64,000 nt of DNA from Rhodamnia argentea (lineage: Eukaryota; Streptophyta; Magnoliopsida; Myrtales; Myrtaceae). The notes below the pieces were generated by a model that was given only the letters and a program-made list of their open reading frames with translations, did no database searches and was not told where the DNA came from. The stretch spans positions 17,007,311 to 17,071,310 of the forward strand of contig NC_063155.1 of assembly GCF_020921035.1 (NCBI RefSeq). The letters run 5' to 3'. The translations under genes and the position numbers were made by a program. How positions within the stretch are numbered: the first letter of the stretch is position 1; each line of letters begins with the position of its first letter. Of this stretch, positions 1 to 12,204 are shown piece by piece.

Positions 1-879
1 TGTACACTTCATGCGGGGGCGAAGCAGGTTCGAGCATGCAAGGCCGGGATTTGGGTGCGTACATCTGGTTCCGGCTAAGAGTTTGGATCGTCATGATCTC
101 CAGTTTCGGACCAACTCCATGGGATCGGTAGCTTGGTGACCACGGGTCCATCCGTGTCCTCAATCTCTCTCTCCCGGCCGCCCTCGTGGCCTCTCCCCTC
201 TCTCGGATGGGAAGAATTCTTTTCTCAGAGAGAGAGAGAGAGAGAGAAGGAGTCTTTCTAATGTTATGAGATGGAGATGACCACAAACACAGGTGGTTTT
301 TTCTGTTGGGGACAGACTTTCATGTAAGAGAGAGAGAGAGGCGACCAGGATTTGGACCTCCTATTTTTAACATTGGGATGTAAGTACATGGAATTTTTTC
401 TCTTTCTTTCGAAATTATGATGATGCTTTTTGTTAGGAGCGCGCAACGGACATCCGATACTTCACTAGGAAGATCGCCAAGAGGGAGCCCAAGTCTGAGC
501 CAGTTAACACATCCAGTTGGATCTACATTCACTCAAAAGCTTATGTCAATTAGTTATGGGCCAATTAAGATATATTAACTGCTTCATAACATATCAATTA
601 TTTGATATGAAACTTCTCTAATACAACTCACATCCGCATCCTAACACTTTTCTTTTGTCAAGTGAAGTTAAAGGTTACATGCAACGAAGGCTTCTTAAAT
701 CCTCATCTTAAATCAATCATTATATAATACAAGACCTAGACCAAATCCAAAAGGAAATAAATGTGATTATGCACATACTAAAATTGCAGTTATTTTAATG
801 TTTCGTGTAGCCCTTTTTTGGGTTCTTGTCATTGTCAAATTAATAGAGTTGGTTTGGTTCAGCATTTTTTGAAAGCTTC
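1..879. other. Gene-free left edge with GA microsatellite
   Basis: No coding region is supported here. A GA dinucleotide run lies at about 226-247 and a shorter one at 329-341. The rest is AT-rich sequence with no recognisable protein match in either strand. The open frames at 264-532 come from the microsatellite and its flanks. Confidence 0.5.
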
Positions 880-2340
880 TCGAGGAAAATTTAGGGTGTT
901 TGACAATCATTTCCAAGGGGCTTTAGGCCAAAAGGTAGTATTGGGAAAGTTGAAAGCTCAAGGCAAGCCTCCACTAGCCTTGAGCTTTTAGCATTTTCGA
1001 ATACCTGAAAGCCTCAATTAATGAAAATAGTTGTTAGTTGCTTATTTTGCCCTCAAAGTCTAACTAAAAGTCCAATTTTACCCATTTTAAAAAGTAGAAC
1101 CCTAGATCTACACTTTGTTTGCCCCTTGTTGTTATTGTTCTTTGCATGAGCGCGGTCGGCCGGTGAGGGCCGACTAGGCCAAACCTGGTGAGGTCATGTG
1201 ACCCAAGCAACCATCGCTTGAAGTCGGGTGACTTTGGCGACCCTTGTTAGCGCGCGACGTAGGCAATGGCCGCTTGAGGTCGATTGACTCTAGGCTAGGG
1301 GTGTGCATGGTCCGGGCCGGTCCGGTCCCGACATGGAACCGGGGACCGGACCGTAGTCCCGGTCCCCATATTTTCGGGACCAAGGACCGGACCGGGACCG
1401 CCGGTCCTGGTCCGGGCCGGTCCCGGTCCGGTCTCGGTCCCGGCCCAGTAGGACCGCTAACTATTGAAAATCTAGTCAACTTAATAAATTATGCCATGGT
1501 AAAAATATAGCGACTCGCTATGACTTTTATGATCGACGAACTTGACCAAAATGTTCGAATTCAATACCAAATCCAGCCATTACATGATAAAAACATCACC
1601 AACCGCACTCAAAAAAGCCTGCGGGGAGAAAAGATGACCAAAAACAAGATGGAAAATAAGACTAAAAAAAGAGTCTTGAGGAAGAAAGTGCGACCGTGCA
1701 AGGTTGGGAAAAAAATGGGCAGTGGACTTTTATTATTCTGTTTTGTTTTCAATTTTTTTTTTTGCAATTGTATATATTTATATATAAATAATTATATATT
1801 ATTGGCGGTCCGGTCCGGGACGGGCCGGTCCGGTCCCAATGCAAGAAACCCGAGGACCGGACCGCCCGACCACCGGTCCCATTTATTGGGACCGGGGACC
1901 GGACCATCCACCTCAAGGACCGGACCAACCCGGCCGGTCCGGGCCGGTCCCGGGTTGGTCCGGGCCGGTCCGGTCCGGTTTGCACACCCCTACTCTAGGC
2001 GGCCCTAGCTCGGGTCTTGCGACCATCGCTTGGGTCTTGCGACCCTCGTCGGGGGTCACCTGACGTTGTGCGACCTTGACACTAGCGGCCTAAGCCCTTT
2101 GCGGGATCCAGCGAAGGGTTTGATTTATGTTTCAATAAAAAAAGGAAAAATAGTAGGCAAAGCTCTTTGTAACAATTTTTTTTTTTTTTTTGCCAAACAT
2201 CACTTAACTCAAAATTGTTTTACAATGGGTTTTTTACCATACCAAATGCAATTTGCATTTTTTCCAAAGTCCCTTTAGGCCCTTAGCCTTTGCATTTTCT
2301 CAAGACTCATTTCCAAAGCCGAACCAAAAGCAACCATAGC
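880..2340. mobile_element. Old inverted-repeat element, interrupted by a hAT-type element
   Basis: Left side (about 895-935) and right side (about 2255-2310) carry related sequence in opposite orientation, with CCAAGGGGCTTTAGGCC on the left answering a CAAAGTCCCTTTAGGCCC stretch on the right. Between them is GC-rich filler (1150-1290 and 2000-2110) with repeated 'gaccatcgcttg' phrases. It looks like a non-autonomous Mutator-like or similar inverted-repeat element; no transposase is visible. Its outer boundaries and target duplication are uncertain. The hAT-type element at 1296-1992 sits inside it. Confidence 0.4.
1296..1992. mobile_element. Non-autonomous hAT-type element with GGTCCGG-rich arms
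   Basis: The element begins TAGGGGTGTGCA and ends TGCACACCCCTA, a perfect 12-base terminal inverted repeat. It is flanked on both sides by the identical 8-base direct repeat CTCTAGGC (1288-1295 and 1993-2000), the target-site duplication length of the hAT superfamily. Both arms (1310-1460 and 1806-1980) are made of iterated GGTCCGG / CCGGACC words and can fold on each other. The centre is AT-rich (1465-1800). No transposase is present. The open frames over this region are by-products of the GC-rich repeats. Confidence 0.85.
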
Positions 2341-3182
2341 ACGCTTTGCTTCCCTAAAAGTCACCAAAAGATGTGCAGCGCGAAAGATAGGCATGACGAA
2401 GGCAACTTACAGAGCAAGGTAGAACATTACAATGTCTGCGTAGAATGGCCCCTCATTTAGGTGAATGCCTCACCAAGACTATTTAACTCTTATCGAGTAG
2501 TATATCCGTTGACATCTAAATTTTGGCATCTCATTAAGAAATTTATTGCGTAGAAAACTAGGGACCAACCCCGGACCGTAACAAAAATAGCATGTATAGT
2601 CATTAGGAGTATATTTCAATTAATTGCATTCGATCGAACCGACCGCGGGCGATTTTGAGCCTAATTGAATGGATCAGCGAGGTTTTTTTTTTGTGGGGGG
2701 TGGGTGGTTTGCGTGGGGGGTGGGGTGATGGGTCCCTTATTGAGCCTAATTGAGTATAATTCAGCATTTGGAATTAATTAGGCCGTCGGTCTTGGAGTAC
2801 ATCACTTGGTAATACGCTTAAATTAAGCCCGGGATTGGACCTCGGTTAACACTAAATATATATCACATTGTGATGCCTCACAAATAAGGTGGAGGTGCTT
2901 GAAGTCGCTACTGTACGGACAATTCCTTCACCGCGGTTGCTGATTTGCTGCAGTCTTTATAGTAGCCGTGGACGCCGACTTCATGCGGTCAACCCCTTGG
3001 ACGACGCCGGGCGCCCTGCCGACCGAGGGACGCTGCCAGCCGCTGTCCACCCTCGTTGATCCGAGCGCTCCTTGCATCCGTGAACTCAATAGAGTCTGAC
3101 CAGCTGCGACAAGTCTAGCGTCGTGCCTGGCTTGAGGCTCTCCTTTGATTTGATATGGATGATATCTTTGGTGACTGAAAGT
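2341..3182. other. Gene-free spacer with a G-rich run
   Basis: No gene is supported. A strongly G-rich plus-strand stretch lies at 2694-2732, with two runs of six G, one of four and two of three. The frame at 2928-3212 on the minus strand has no recognisable homology. Confidence 0.5.
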
Positions 3183-4374
3183 TAGAGGTGTCAATATGGG
3201 TCTTTGAGTCATTTTTTAACCTACTTTTATTTACTTGGATCACATATGGATACAACAGATTTAAAAAATGGGTCAAATATGAGTTTAGACTTATAAAACC
3301 TATTCAGATATGAGTTTTAACTCAATCTATTTTTTACTCGTGCCCAGCAGCTTTCTAAGCATAACTTGTAAAGGGTCGCCAATCATATTAATTTATATTT
3401 TTTATTTTTTCATAAGTAAAAGAAAGAAAAAAAATAAAATTAAAAAACATAAAAACAGCTCATAACCATCCACCGCAGTCACTGCCAGCCACCGCCGCAT
3501 CTCCGCGCGCCACCTCCGCCCACTGCCGCCGCCTCCGCCCACCTCCGTCCGCTACTGCCCAAAACCAAAAATAACCCCCCAAGAATCGCTCATTTCCTTC
3601 CTGCACACAGACAAAATCAGCACTGAAACATCTCTGAAGAAGCCATGATAGCTTGATTGCTAAAGCCATGACCAAGTGGGTTCAAGTTCGAGAACTCATT
3701 CAACAGGCTCGATTGGGCAATTGTGGGCAACCCCAGATCCAAAGACTCCGTTGCTTGCGTTCAAGAAATTGATGATCTCGTTCAGCGACTCCAGCCTGTG
3801 GCCGAGCTCGCCCACCAGGGCTCTCGGCACCGAGTTCTCAGCCTGAATGCCCGAGTAATGCTGCGTGGTGATGTTGATGTTGGTCCCGATCTGGTGCTTC
3901 TCCTTGCTTATCTGAGCCACCTGTGCCCTCAGATCGTCCACGTGCTTCTGCTTCCTCATCCAGGACCGCCACGCCGACTCGCGGCTCGAATCTGGTCCAC
4001 CACAGCCACCACAGCCAAGGACGACCCTGAAGATGTCCCACTGGGAGATGCCATTGGTGGCAGGAGGCAGGCGGGGGTAGTGGGGGCGACGGTCGCCGGT
4101 GGCCTACGGCGGCGGCGCGTGGAGGTGGTGGGCAGCGAACGGCAGGAGGCTCGTAATAATTAAAAATTATTTTTATAAAATATATTTGATGATTTGGTAT
4201 AATATAGAAGTATTTAAGTAATACAGATCCAGAAAAATAAAAAGTAATATAAGCCGAGTCAGATTTGGATTCAGTATGAATCGTTAAATTTATCTTGTAT
4301 TAAAATCGGTCAATATAGATCGGACCATATTCAATCTGACCCAAACCGACCTACCAACCCATTTGACACATCTA
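3183..4374. mobile_element. hAT-like element carrying a captured bZIP gene
   Basis: The left end TAGAGGTGTCAATATGGG and the inverted right end (CCCATTTGACACATCTA) form imperfect terminal inverted repeats of the hAT style. The flanking 8-mers CTGAAAGT (3175-3182) and TTGAATGT (4375-4382) match at 6 of 8 positions, consistent with an aged target duplication. GC-rich subterminal blocks (3465-3550 and 4080-4140) are partly complementary. Between them lies a minus-strand bZIP pseudogene. No transposase is seen. The element call is good; the exact superfamily is inferred from terminus and duplication length. Confidence 0.6.
3617..4054 (-). pseudogene. Intronless S1-type bZIP transcription factor, broken
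   Basis: Reading the minus strand from 4054, the sequence opens with MASPSGTSSGSS, the typical start of small plant bZIP factors of the bZIP11/bZIP44 (ocs-element-binding factor) group. It continues (about 3998-3715) with a remnant of the basic region (RESAWRSWMRKQKH, where family members have an ARRSRMRKQKH-like sequence) and a leucine-zipper/tail segment including NINITTQHY and LESLNEIINFLNA. After a frameshift near 3702 it ends with MASSEMFQC and a stop at 3617-3619, again the family ending. Part of the N-terminal region and basic domain is missing, and two basic-region arginines have become tryptophan, so DNA binding should be lost. Genes of this group are intronless, so absence of introns does not distinguish DNA capture from retrocopying. 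Confidence 0.8.
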
Positions 4375-5520
4375 TTGAATGTCTATCTTGTTTATTTGCT
4401 TTCCTTATCCGAAAAACTTCAAAAAATTTGCATGTAGATATAATAGGTTATTCTAGATAGCATCTCATATTTATATTAGATTATATATTCTAAGTTAAAT
4501 TATGATAGATTCTAGATATAGCTTACCTTTCCTTAATAGGTCAGGATAATTTTGATAATATTTTCATATTCAGATGATATCTTGCATATTTAGGTAACAT
4601 TTAGAGGATATAATTTTCCACGATAAGTTAGGATGATATTTTTGTTTTTGGATGCTCTTAGAATTAGACCATAATTAGAACTTTAGATTGTATCAAATGC
4701 GTCACATATAGCATAATTATTTCATTAATAGAGCGAAAGCCACAAAAATAATTGCTTTTGATCAGTCATATTCCCTTTTTTGCAATTTATTGTTTTTGTT
4801 TGTTATGTGTTAATTTCATTGATTGGGCGCTCGCATGGTCACCTTTGCATTTTAGTGATATAATTTAAAATCAATCCAAGCTGCCTGCATAAATATTTTT
4901 TAAAATAGAAAGAGTGTGTACCGAAAGGGTGTTATAATCTATGGTTCACAAAAGTAAAGCGAGCTACTTGTATGCCTCATCAACCTACCAAAAAAGGATT
5001 TGTGACCACTCCTACATGAATTGAATCTTGCATGTTAGCTAAATCCCAAGTTACGATGGGTAGGGTTTTAGGAGAGCAAGGAAATTCAAGAGTAACTTCA
5101 TGTTGGGCAACCGTGGGAAAGCAGAACTCAAAAGCATAGAGTATGGCCATGGTCGGGTTCCGACCAACTAGCTTTCCGAAGCACCGAAATTCTCTTAAGA
5201 AAATGTCGACCCAGCACAAGAAGACAGAACTGAAGCTCTCATTGGCAATGAATTTTTCCCATATGCGCATCACAATTGTCAATTGGATCACTAAGTAGTG
5301 ATTTCTTCGAAAGCTATATATACAGAAGAAAAAAAAGCCCGACGACAAATGGCTCCGGCGGTTCACAAATTGATCGTCAAGCTAGTCAGTCTCCACTCTG
5401 CACTTCGTTCTATTCCGAACATTCTTTCTGCTCGTCTTGGCATTATCCATGTGCGAAATCTGCAACAACTCTAAATGGTCAAACAAGCTGCACAAAACTT
5501 AAAAGAACTTCATACGTTTC
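4375..5520. other. AT-rich spacer, probably including the 3' end of the exonuclease transcript
   Basis: No recognised gene. An open frame of 128 codons on the minus strand (4980-5366) has no family I recognise. It lies just beyond the exonuclease stop codon, so part may be 3' UTR. Confidence 0.4.
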
Positions 5521-5523
5521 GCT

Positions 5524-8500
5524 TCAGCTTTTCTTATTGGAGACCTAAGGAAACTAATAGGTGCTATTCACTTACTAGAGAAGACTTCCATTCGATTTTG
5601 TCATTACCATCCGCAGTAGCCTGCAGAGATCGATCCCGTATATGATGAAATATGTGCACAAGAACAGCAGCATCAAGAGCGGCATATTCCAGCTGCAAAC
5701 ATTGCAATTGCTCAGGTTAAATCAAAGGACTTCTGCTGTAATCATATTTCTGGAAACATCAACGGTTACTCTTCTCCTTTCTTCTATACACTCTGTTTGC
5801 TCTGTAGTATATGTTTATATCTTGAGGTTGAAAGAGGGGATGGTGTTTGTAAAAACAAAAAAAGGAAAATTCTACTCTTCTTACATGTACTTTCACACTT
5901 TTTCCAATCAAGGCCCTGTACTTTTATTTGTCTAATTAAGTCCTACTTTCACAAATTTGCGAATCAAATCCTACCGACATCAAATCCAATTAAGTCCAGC
6001 TGACGTCATGACAAGGATAGAATTTTTCTGTCGATGTGGTGCCCACAAGCACTAAATTTTATCCACATCATACTTAGATGCTGTCTACGTTGTCTAATTC
6101 TCTTCACACATGTTGATTTGGGCATCTGCATATTAACATCATACTTTAGCACATCCACCGCTCACGTTGCTGAATTTGATCGAATTGGCGTCTGAACCAT
6201 TTCAGTTTTAATGTTAAATCGTATGATTCTTCCTGCAATTTCCGCTCTGAGGCATTAATATAAGAATAAATCGGAAAAGAATATGTATAATAACCTGATT
6301 TTGACTCAAAGGTCGTTGCTCCCAGTCGCTATTCCTTCTTGTCTTGTTCAAACCAGCACCAAGTATTTCCTAGATAGAGCCAAGAAATAAAGGTAAAACT
6401 AATTACTTCAGAGCAAAAGGCGATCTCAAAGGCATGCATCATAAATCCCAACATGAGTTCTAAGCAAGAAGAAATCGTGTTCCCCTTTTCACCCCCTATT
6501 AGAAAGCAAGACAGCAATACCAGATATGAGACGGAAGTCCATTTTACCTCAGCAATCCCTGAGAGACCACCACTGGATTCTTTAAATACATTCTGAATGT
6601 CCAACAGCATTTCAAAATGGTTAAAACACCTCAGTGTTTCGTAGGAGCTCGTGAGTTGCTTCATATCGCATTGAAAATTATAGCCTGCATAGAGCAGGGA
6701 CATCAGGAAATTCTGTGGGAAACATGCTTCAGCAAAACAAACATACTGAAACAATCAATCCCGGTCAGTCTTAGCCATATTGGTACCAAAAATGCACAAA
6801 CAATTATTCCTTATCTAAACTCTTGCTTTGTGATGCCCGATGTATGTCTGGTACCAGAAATTCCACATTCTTATGTCAGTACAATGATTTTCCTTTCCCT
6901 AAATTAGTAGACACATATTGGTGATACCGGATTAAGGCTAATGCTTGGACCAAGAAGCAAAGTAGAGAATACAATTACGCTAAATAATTCCTCATACCAA
7001 GCTTTAGAATACTTGGAGACTGTAAAATACGACTCAGGCAGTTATCCAGAATATGTGGCACATCCCCTGACAATTTTATGAGATCAAAGATGAAAACACT
7101 TCTGCTGGAAGCAAGCTGCATGATGGATACCTGAAAATCAACATAAACATCAAACTTAATTGATTTCTGAGATTAGTGGATGACCTTTTAAGATGTTCGT
7201 GCTGACAGAGAGGTGAGAGTGGCACCAGCCAATCGCAAAGGTGACAATAAGTCATGACAATTGACACAAAGTTGCCAACCTGAGCTTGAAGGTGCCTTGA
7301 TCTTCTCCACCAAATTGCAGCTACAACTTGCTCAACCAAAATGTCTGAATCACCTCAGCAGAGCAAGCAGCTGCTGTAATTTGGCTAAAAAGACCAAGTC
7401 ACTGCTTTGAGCCAAATTACACACTTGGTCCAATCACACACACACAGCTAAGTCGACAACAGTTGGACATTGATTGGTGAGACTAGTCATGCCAATGGCA
7501 ACCACATATAAGATGGTGAGAAGCGGTGACAAAACCATCTTCTTCTTGATTGCCACCTCCTCTCTGTAGTCCTATATGATCTACATCTGCCTTTATCTGA
7601 TTTGATCCAATCTGACAGTGGTCACCATATTCAAATCGGATATAGAAACTCTCCAGAATTTTACATGGATCTTCCAAATGCAACCTTCAAACAGGTCCTA
7701 CTTCTGGCCAAGCATATCCCTCATCAAATTTCCAGAAAGGAAGCATACTATATGACAAGTAGAGCACATCTGAAATCATCTTGAAAGTTTTGTTCTCAGC
7801 ATGCCATTGTTGAAAATCATGCTTCATTGTTGTTTTCATGGCCGTTGAAATGTAAGAAAGACAGTGGCGATCACCAAAAGCTTATGATAACTCTTGATTG
7901 TCAAACCATTTACTTTCTTTTATGGCAACAATGAATTTTGAAACGAAAAGGCACAAAAACAATTTTCAGGGATTACATAAAACTTCCAAGAAATTATGCA
8001 TTGGAAGATGAGGACAAACAGGACCTAGCAAGTACCTTGTTAGGCTTGCTGCCCTTTACATAATTGGGTTTCCATTCACAGTCCACACCAACAACTTTAG
8101 ATTCTTCAATATAGCATGTTGCCGTATGCAAACTATCCACTCCATCAACCCAACAAACTTCTTCAATGCCCAGTTCTTTGAGGCACAAATAGTGCTTGTG
8201 ATGCAGAAGACTTGCATCAATGTCTAAACAAGCCAACAGTTATAATTAGTATTCTTAGAAAAAAAAAAAGCAATATTAGTACAAAGATCCTATTATTATA
8301 CTCCACGACATGAGATCACCAAGGACTAAATATCTACGCGTAGCGTACTCACACCATACTGATGATAGTGCAACAGAATACAGGTTTATCAGAGAAGTTC
8401 AATACCAACGCATATGAAGGTCTAATAAACTTTTTAAGGTCCACATAATATGACAAGCAATTAATTCTAGATCATCAGGCACGAGCAGAACTATTCTTTT

Positions 8501-11332
8501 CCTCAATCACAGAGAAGTAGAGACCTAATTGCAGATGCAACTGTCAGTTTCAAGACACAAATAATTCAGCAATTTTCAAGACAAAATGATTTAAGCTCTT
8601 CCCCAGATATAACTCAAACCAAGATTTACAAGTTATAGCAACAAAAGAACGTCCGCAAAACATCCATTCGGTAAACCGAAAAACAACATACTGGCCATAA
8701 GAATCCCAATCAGTTTGCCACATTCTCTGACAAAATCCAAGCAATATACTGAAAAAGATATGCAAATGAGAAGGAATACTCAAATGAAGATAGCCATCTA
8801 CGCTGAGCAATGCAATTGCCCCACACTTAACTCACTAGACAAGAATGCCAACACCTCATTAACTGTGCCAATAGTATCTTATGCATAGTCCATGTACCTT
8901 ATGCAAACAAAGCAGGAAGAATCCTTGTCTAAAGTTCCCATAACCTACTTGAGGCTTCTAGTTGGATTTTTAGTAGCACAATAGAGGTTCCAATCACAGT
9001 AGTGACTGACAAAAGGTTAACTGTTTCAACAAGACTAGTGCAACAACATAGTTTTCTAAACTAATACGTTGGAGAAGAGAAATTACAGCAATATGTTATC
9101 CTAATATATCAATGAACAAAATAGAAGTTGGCACACCTTTGGCTTTTGGAAAACCTTGAAGAGAGTATCGATCACACAATTCATCAACTTTTTCCATGTA
9201 ACCAGCTTCCATTGCCAAATAGACCTTTAAAGTGGAAGAGTAAAATCTTAATAGAACGAACAAAAACATGCAAAGTCTCCCTTCTTTACATGTCTGGAAG
9301 CACAACAACTACAAGCTGGTAATTTGTTATTTTGAAGCTTAAACACCACCTTCGGGGGAAAAGCAAAGGAGAGGACGAAAAAACAATAGTAAAAGGACAA
9401 ACGTTCATCACAAAGGAGGAGGTGGCACCACAGGAATTTCTTGCTCAAGCCACAGTATGTCATTTACGTATGCAGCTCAAATGATCTAGTTACATCAGAA
9501 GACATTCTTATGCCTATAAAATTAATCACATTTCTCTATGAAAGAACCAAGAACCATTAGACATTGCACCGAAGTCCAATAGCAGGAGATAAAACGTGCA
9601 ATTACTGAAAAAGTTCTGCCAATATCCCTCATTAAGAATAACAGGACTGCTAAAACTATTTGAGGAACCCCTGTAGAAGGCCAAACTGCCAACCTCAAAA
9701 GATTGATACAAACCTACTAAGGTTGCAACTTAAAAGCGTTCAAATTCAAGTTCATCTAAAGAAAGGTGCCACAGTTGAAACAAAGCATTTTAGACTAATA
9801 CCAGGAATTCAATGAGCAGTTTATCACCCTTTGCCTTTGACTCAGCAACATCCCAGCATCCTTTTTCTGCTAGCTGCTTCATTGAACTACAAAACAATAA
9901 ATTAGTCTTGCTGTTCGTGATACGATGGCTGCAGTAAGAAATTTGGATTTTCATGCACTATCAGCAAAATAATAAAGAAATCTTTAGCAAAAGTTACTTC
10001 CAAACAATTTTGATAGCAAAGAAGTACCTTTCTCTACATTGATGATATACATCAGCAAATTCTTGCCGGAGATTGTTTTTCTTGATTGTCACATAAGCAT
10101 ACTTCAGCATTTTTCTGTCTAAGTATTCATGGACAAGTACACATAACATTGGCTTGCCCATGAATGTGGCCCACTTCTCTGCAGCCCTAAATTCTTTCTT
10201 TTCCATCATAGCAAGAAGGAAAGATTTCCCAGATTGACGAATAGAAAAGTGTTCCAATAGAGTGACTGCTGTCATATAGGACTGGGACTCTATCAACTTG
10301 AAAATATATCGCTCAAGAAATGTTAGTGCAGTGACCGGTCTAAAGTTAACGTTTATGGCTTTAAGTTGGCATATGACATTCTCAAGGTTTGTCAGTCTCA
10401 CGTCAAACACTTCCACTACCTTCACAAGTATCCTCTCATCATAATTTACATATCCCTGAACCATGTCAATAAATAAATGCGCAGCTAAGTCCTTTGCTTG
10501 CAAGGAGTCTGCAAGGTTAGCTTTCAAAAATCGACGGAGAGAAGATATTATCAAGTGACTGAACCCCTCACAGTGAATGTCAAATATGGGTAGTGCGTAG
10601 AGACAGTGTATGACAAAAGTAGCGGGTCCAGGTCGAGGCCCATTATTTAATACTTGATGAACTTGATGTTGAAGTACGCCGAACTTTCTAGTTGCCTTCA
10701 AGGTACCTATGCAAGAGAACAAAAGGAAATATGCATAAGAAAGGAAGTCCAGATAGCCATAAACCAAGTGGATTCCAAGCATCTATGAAAGACTTGAAGG
10801 ATAGCAACATCCAGTAAATGACCAATTATTCCTCATTAAAAGGTGTAATGTTCTGTGCAGCATGACAGCAGCTGTAAATACTAAGATCCTCAATGTACTA
10901 CACGTGTGTCCTCTAGGTGCTAAGATTTGAGGACGAATGTCTTACATGGCTCAAAACTTCATTTTGTTCTTAGAATAAAAGAGCATCTAAAGAAGAGCCT
11001 CATCTTTCGAAGAGAAGTTAAAGAAAAAGTTGACATATAACCAGAAGATGCAGGCAAGTAGATCGATTCATATAATAACACCAGAAAACTTATTTGCTAG
11101 CATATAATGCGAATGATGTGAAAAATCATTAAAGGAAAATGGAAAGTAGAAGTGGAAAGAGACTTTTGAAAGGGAAAGGCATTATTATACCAGAAGTATA
11201 ACATTCTTTAATGAGGTACAAGAACACAATGGGCGAAATGTGGGATAAATCAGACAAAGAGTGAAGAGATAGGGTCCACGATTCATGAGTTTCCTCTTCC
11301 GGCCGTTCGACGATTTTATCGTCCCATCCCAT
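5524..11332 (-). CDS. Mut7/EXD3-like 3'-5' exonuclease (DEDDy)
   Basis: Predicted to remove nucleotides from RNA 3' ends; the family (C. elegans MUT-7, plant homologues such as Arabidopsis At5g24340) belongs to the DnaQ-like/RNase D exonucleases. Ten coding exons, minus strand: 11332-11191, 10706-10028, 9886-9802, 9224-9137, 8223-8036, 7130-6998, 6684-6548, 6369-6295, 5692-5576, 5544-5524. They join in frame to 554 residues. The N-terminal ~330 residues are the helical region of the family. The exonuclease domain has motif I VVGVDCEW (D379, E381), motif II GYNFQCD (D445) and motif III LEYAALD (Y512, D516), so all catalytic residues are present. The start is the first ATG after a 5' UTR acceptor; the upstream in-frame TTG is not used. 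The last seven-codon exon is the least certain part. Confidence 0.88.
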
Positions 11333-12123
11333 GGAAGCAGCACTGTCCCACAAAGAATAAAAACATTACATTAGAGATGACAAGCATCATACAGAATCCT
11401 GTTCATCATCCATACAGAATGACAAAGCAGCCAGAAGCAAAAATGACACGCTGCAAGTACTCTCAGAACCATACGCCAAAAAAGGTTGCTCTCAAATCTT
11501 CAAAAAAAAGAGACTTCATCCTGAAGGCTCATTTCTATGCACCAAGTTCAACAGAGAGAAAAGCAAAGAACCCAATTTAGCAATTGGATTGGACGTCCTC
11601 TACATTCGAACAAAGGTGGGGGGAAGTTCAAGCAGGCTTCGAGGAAATTAGGCAGAACTAGGAGAAAAAGCCATAAAACCTGTCCAAGCTTAGGGCATGC
11701 CGAGAATGACTTTCACATTTTTTAAGTTGCTCAATCTGAATATTGCCACTCCTATTCTCGCACCACAACTTAAAAAGTCACTCCGTGTGTGAGCTCACCT
11801 CAATCTCATTCCACCATCTCAAAATTCCCTGCAACTCACCAATTCAGGCAAATCAGATCATACCCTCGTTTTCCCCTATCTACCCAATGAAACTTTTTGA
11901 TCATCGACGGAAAATGCACCTAAACTGCAAATCATCATTACAATCTAGGTAAATTCAACTCCACAACCTAAAACGCAATCAAGCAACAGATTGCAAGTTC
12001 GACCAATGTAGCAGTAAAGAGGAACAAACGAGCAGAATGACGCTGCAGCCGAAGGACGAAAGAGACGCGAACGACGAACCGGAAGAGCACAAGCAAGTGG
12101 CTACGGGCGGAAATACGACTCAC

Positions 12124-12190
12124 CAGAACAGAAAATGGAGCGAGCTCCTGATCAGCGAGCTTCGAGTCGACTTTGGATGGGGAAAGTGAA
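12124..12190 (-). other. Probable 5' UTR exon of the exonuclease gene
   Basis: On the minus strand a strong donor (CTG|GTGAGT) lies at 12124/12123. A matching acceptor (GGGACAG) lies ten bases before the ATG, so that the next exon starts at 11342. This suggests a non-coding first exon of roughly 70 bases and a 5' UTR intron of about 780 bases. The transcription start is an estimate. Confidence 0.45.
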
Positions 12191-12204
12191 GACAGAAAAG
12201 AAAC

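Noticed and set aside
1174-2063. Several frames rich in P, G, R and D on both strands
   Set aside because: They are translations of the GGTCCGG repeats of the hAT element, not proteins.
3723-4163. 146-codon plus-strand frame
   Set aside because: It is the antisense shadow of the minus-strand bZIP pseudogene and the GC-rich arm of the element; the bZIP reading on the other strand explains the sequence.
4980-5366. 128-codon minus-strand frame after the exonuclease gene
   Set aside because: No recognisable family, no splice or start context, and a likely overlap with the 3' UTR; mentioned only as spacer content.
8550-8810. 86-codon minus-strand frame inside the exonuclease gene
   Set aside because: It lies in the long intron between exons 4 and 5; the flanking exons splice in frame without it.
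11333-11353. Extended N-terminus of the exonuclease (WDSAAS before the chosen Met)
   Set aside because: The codon at 11353-11351 is TTG, not ATG, and a splice acceptor lies between it and the ATG at 11332.
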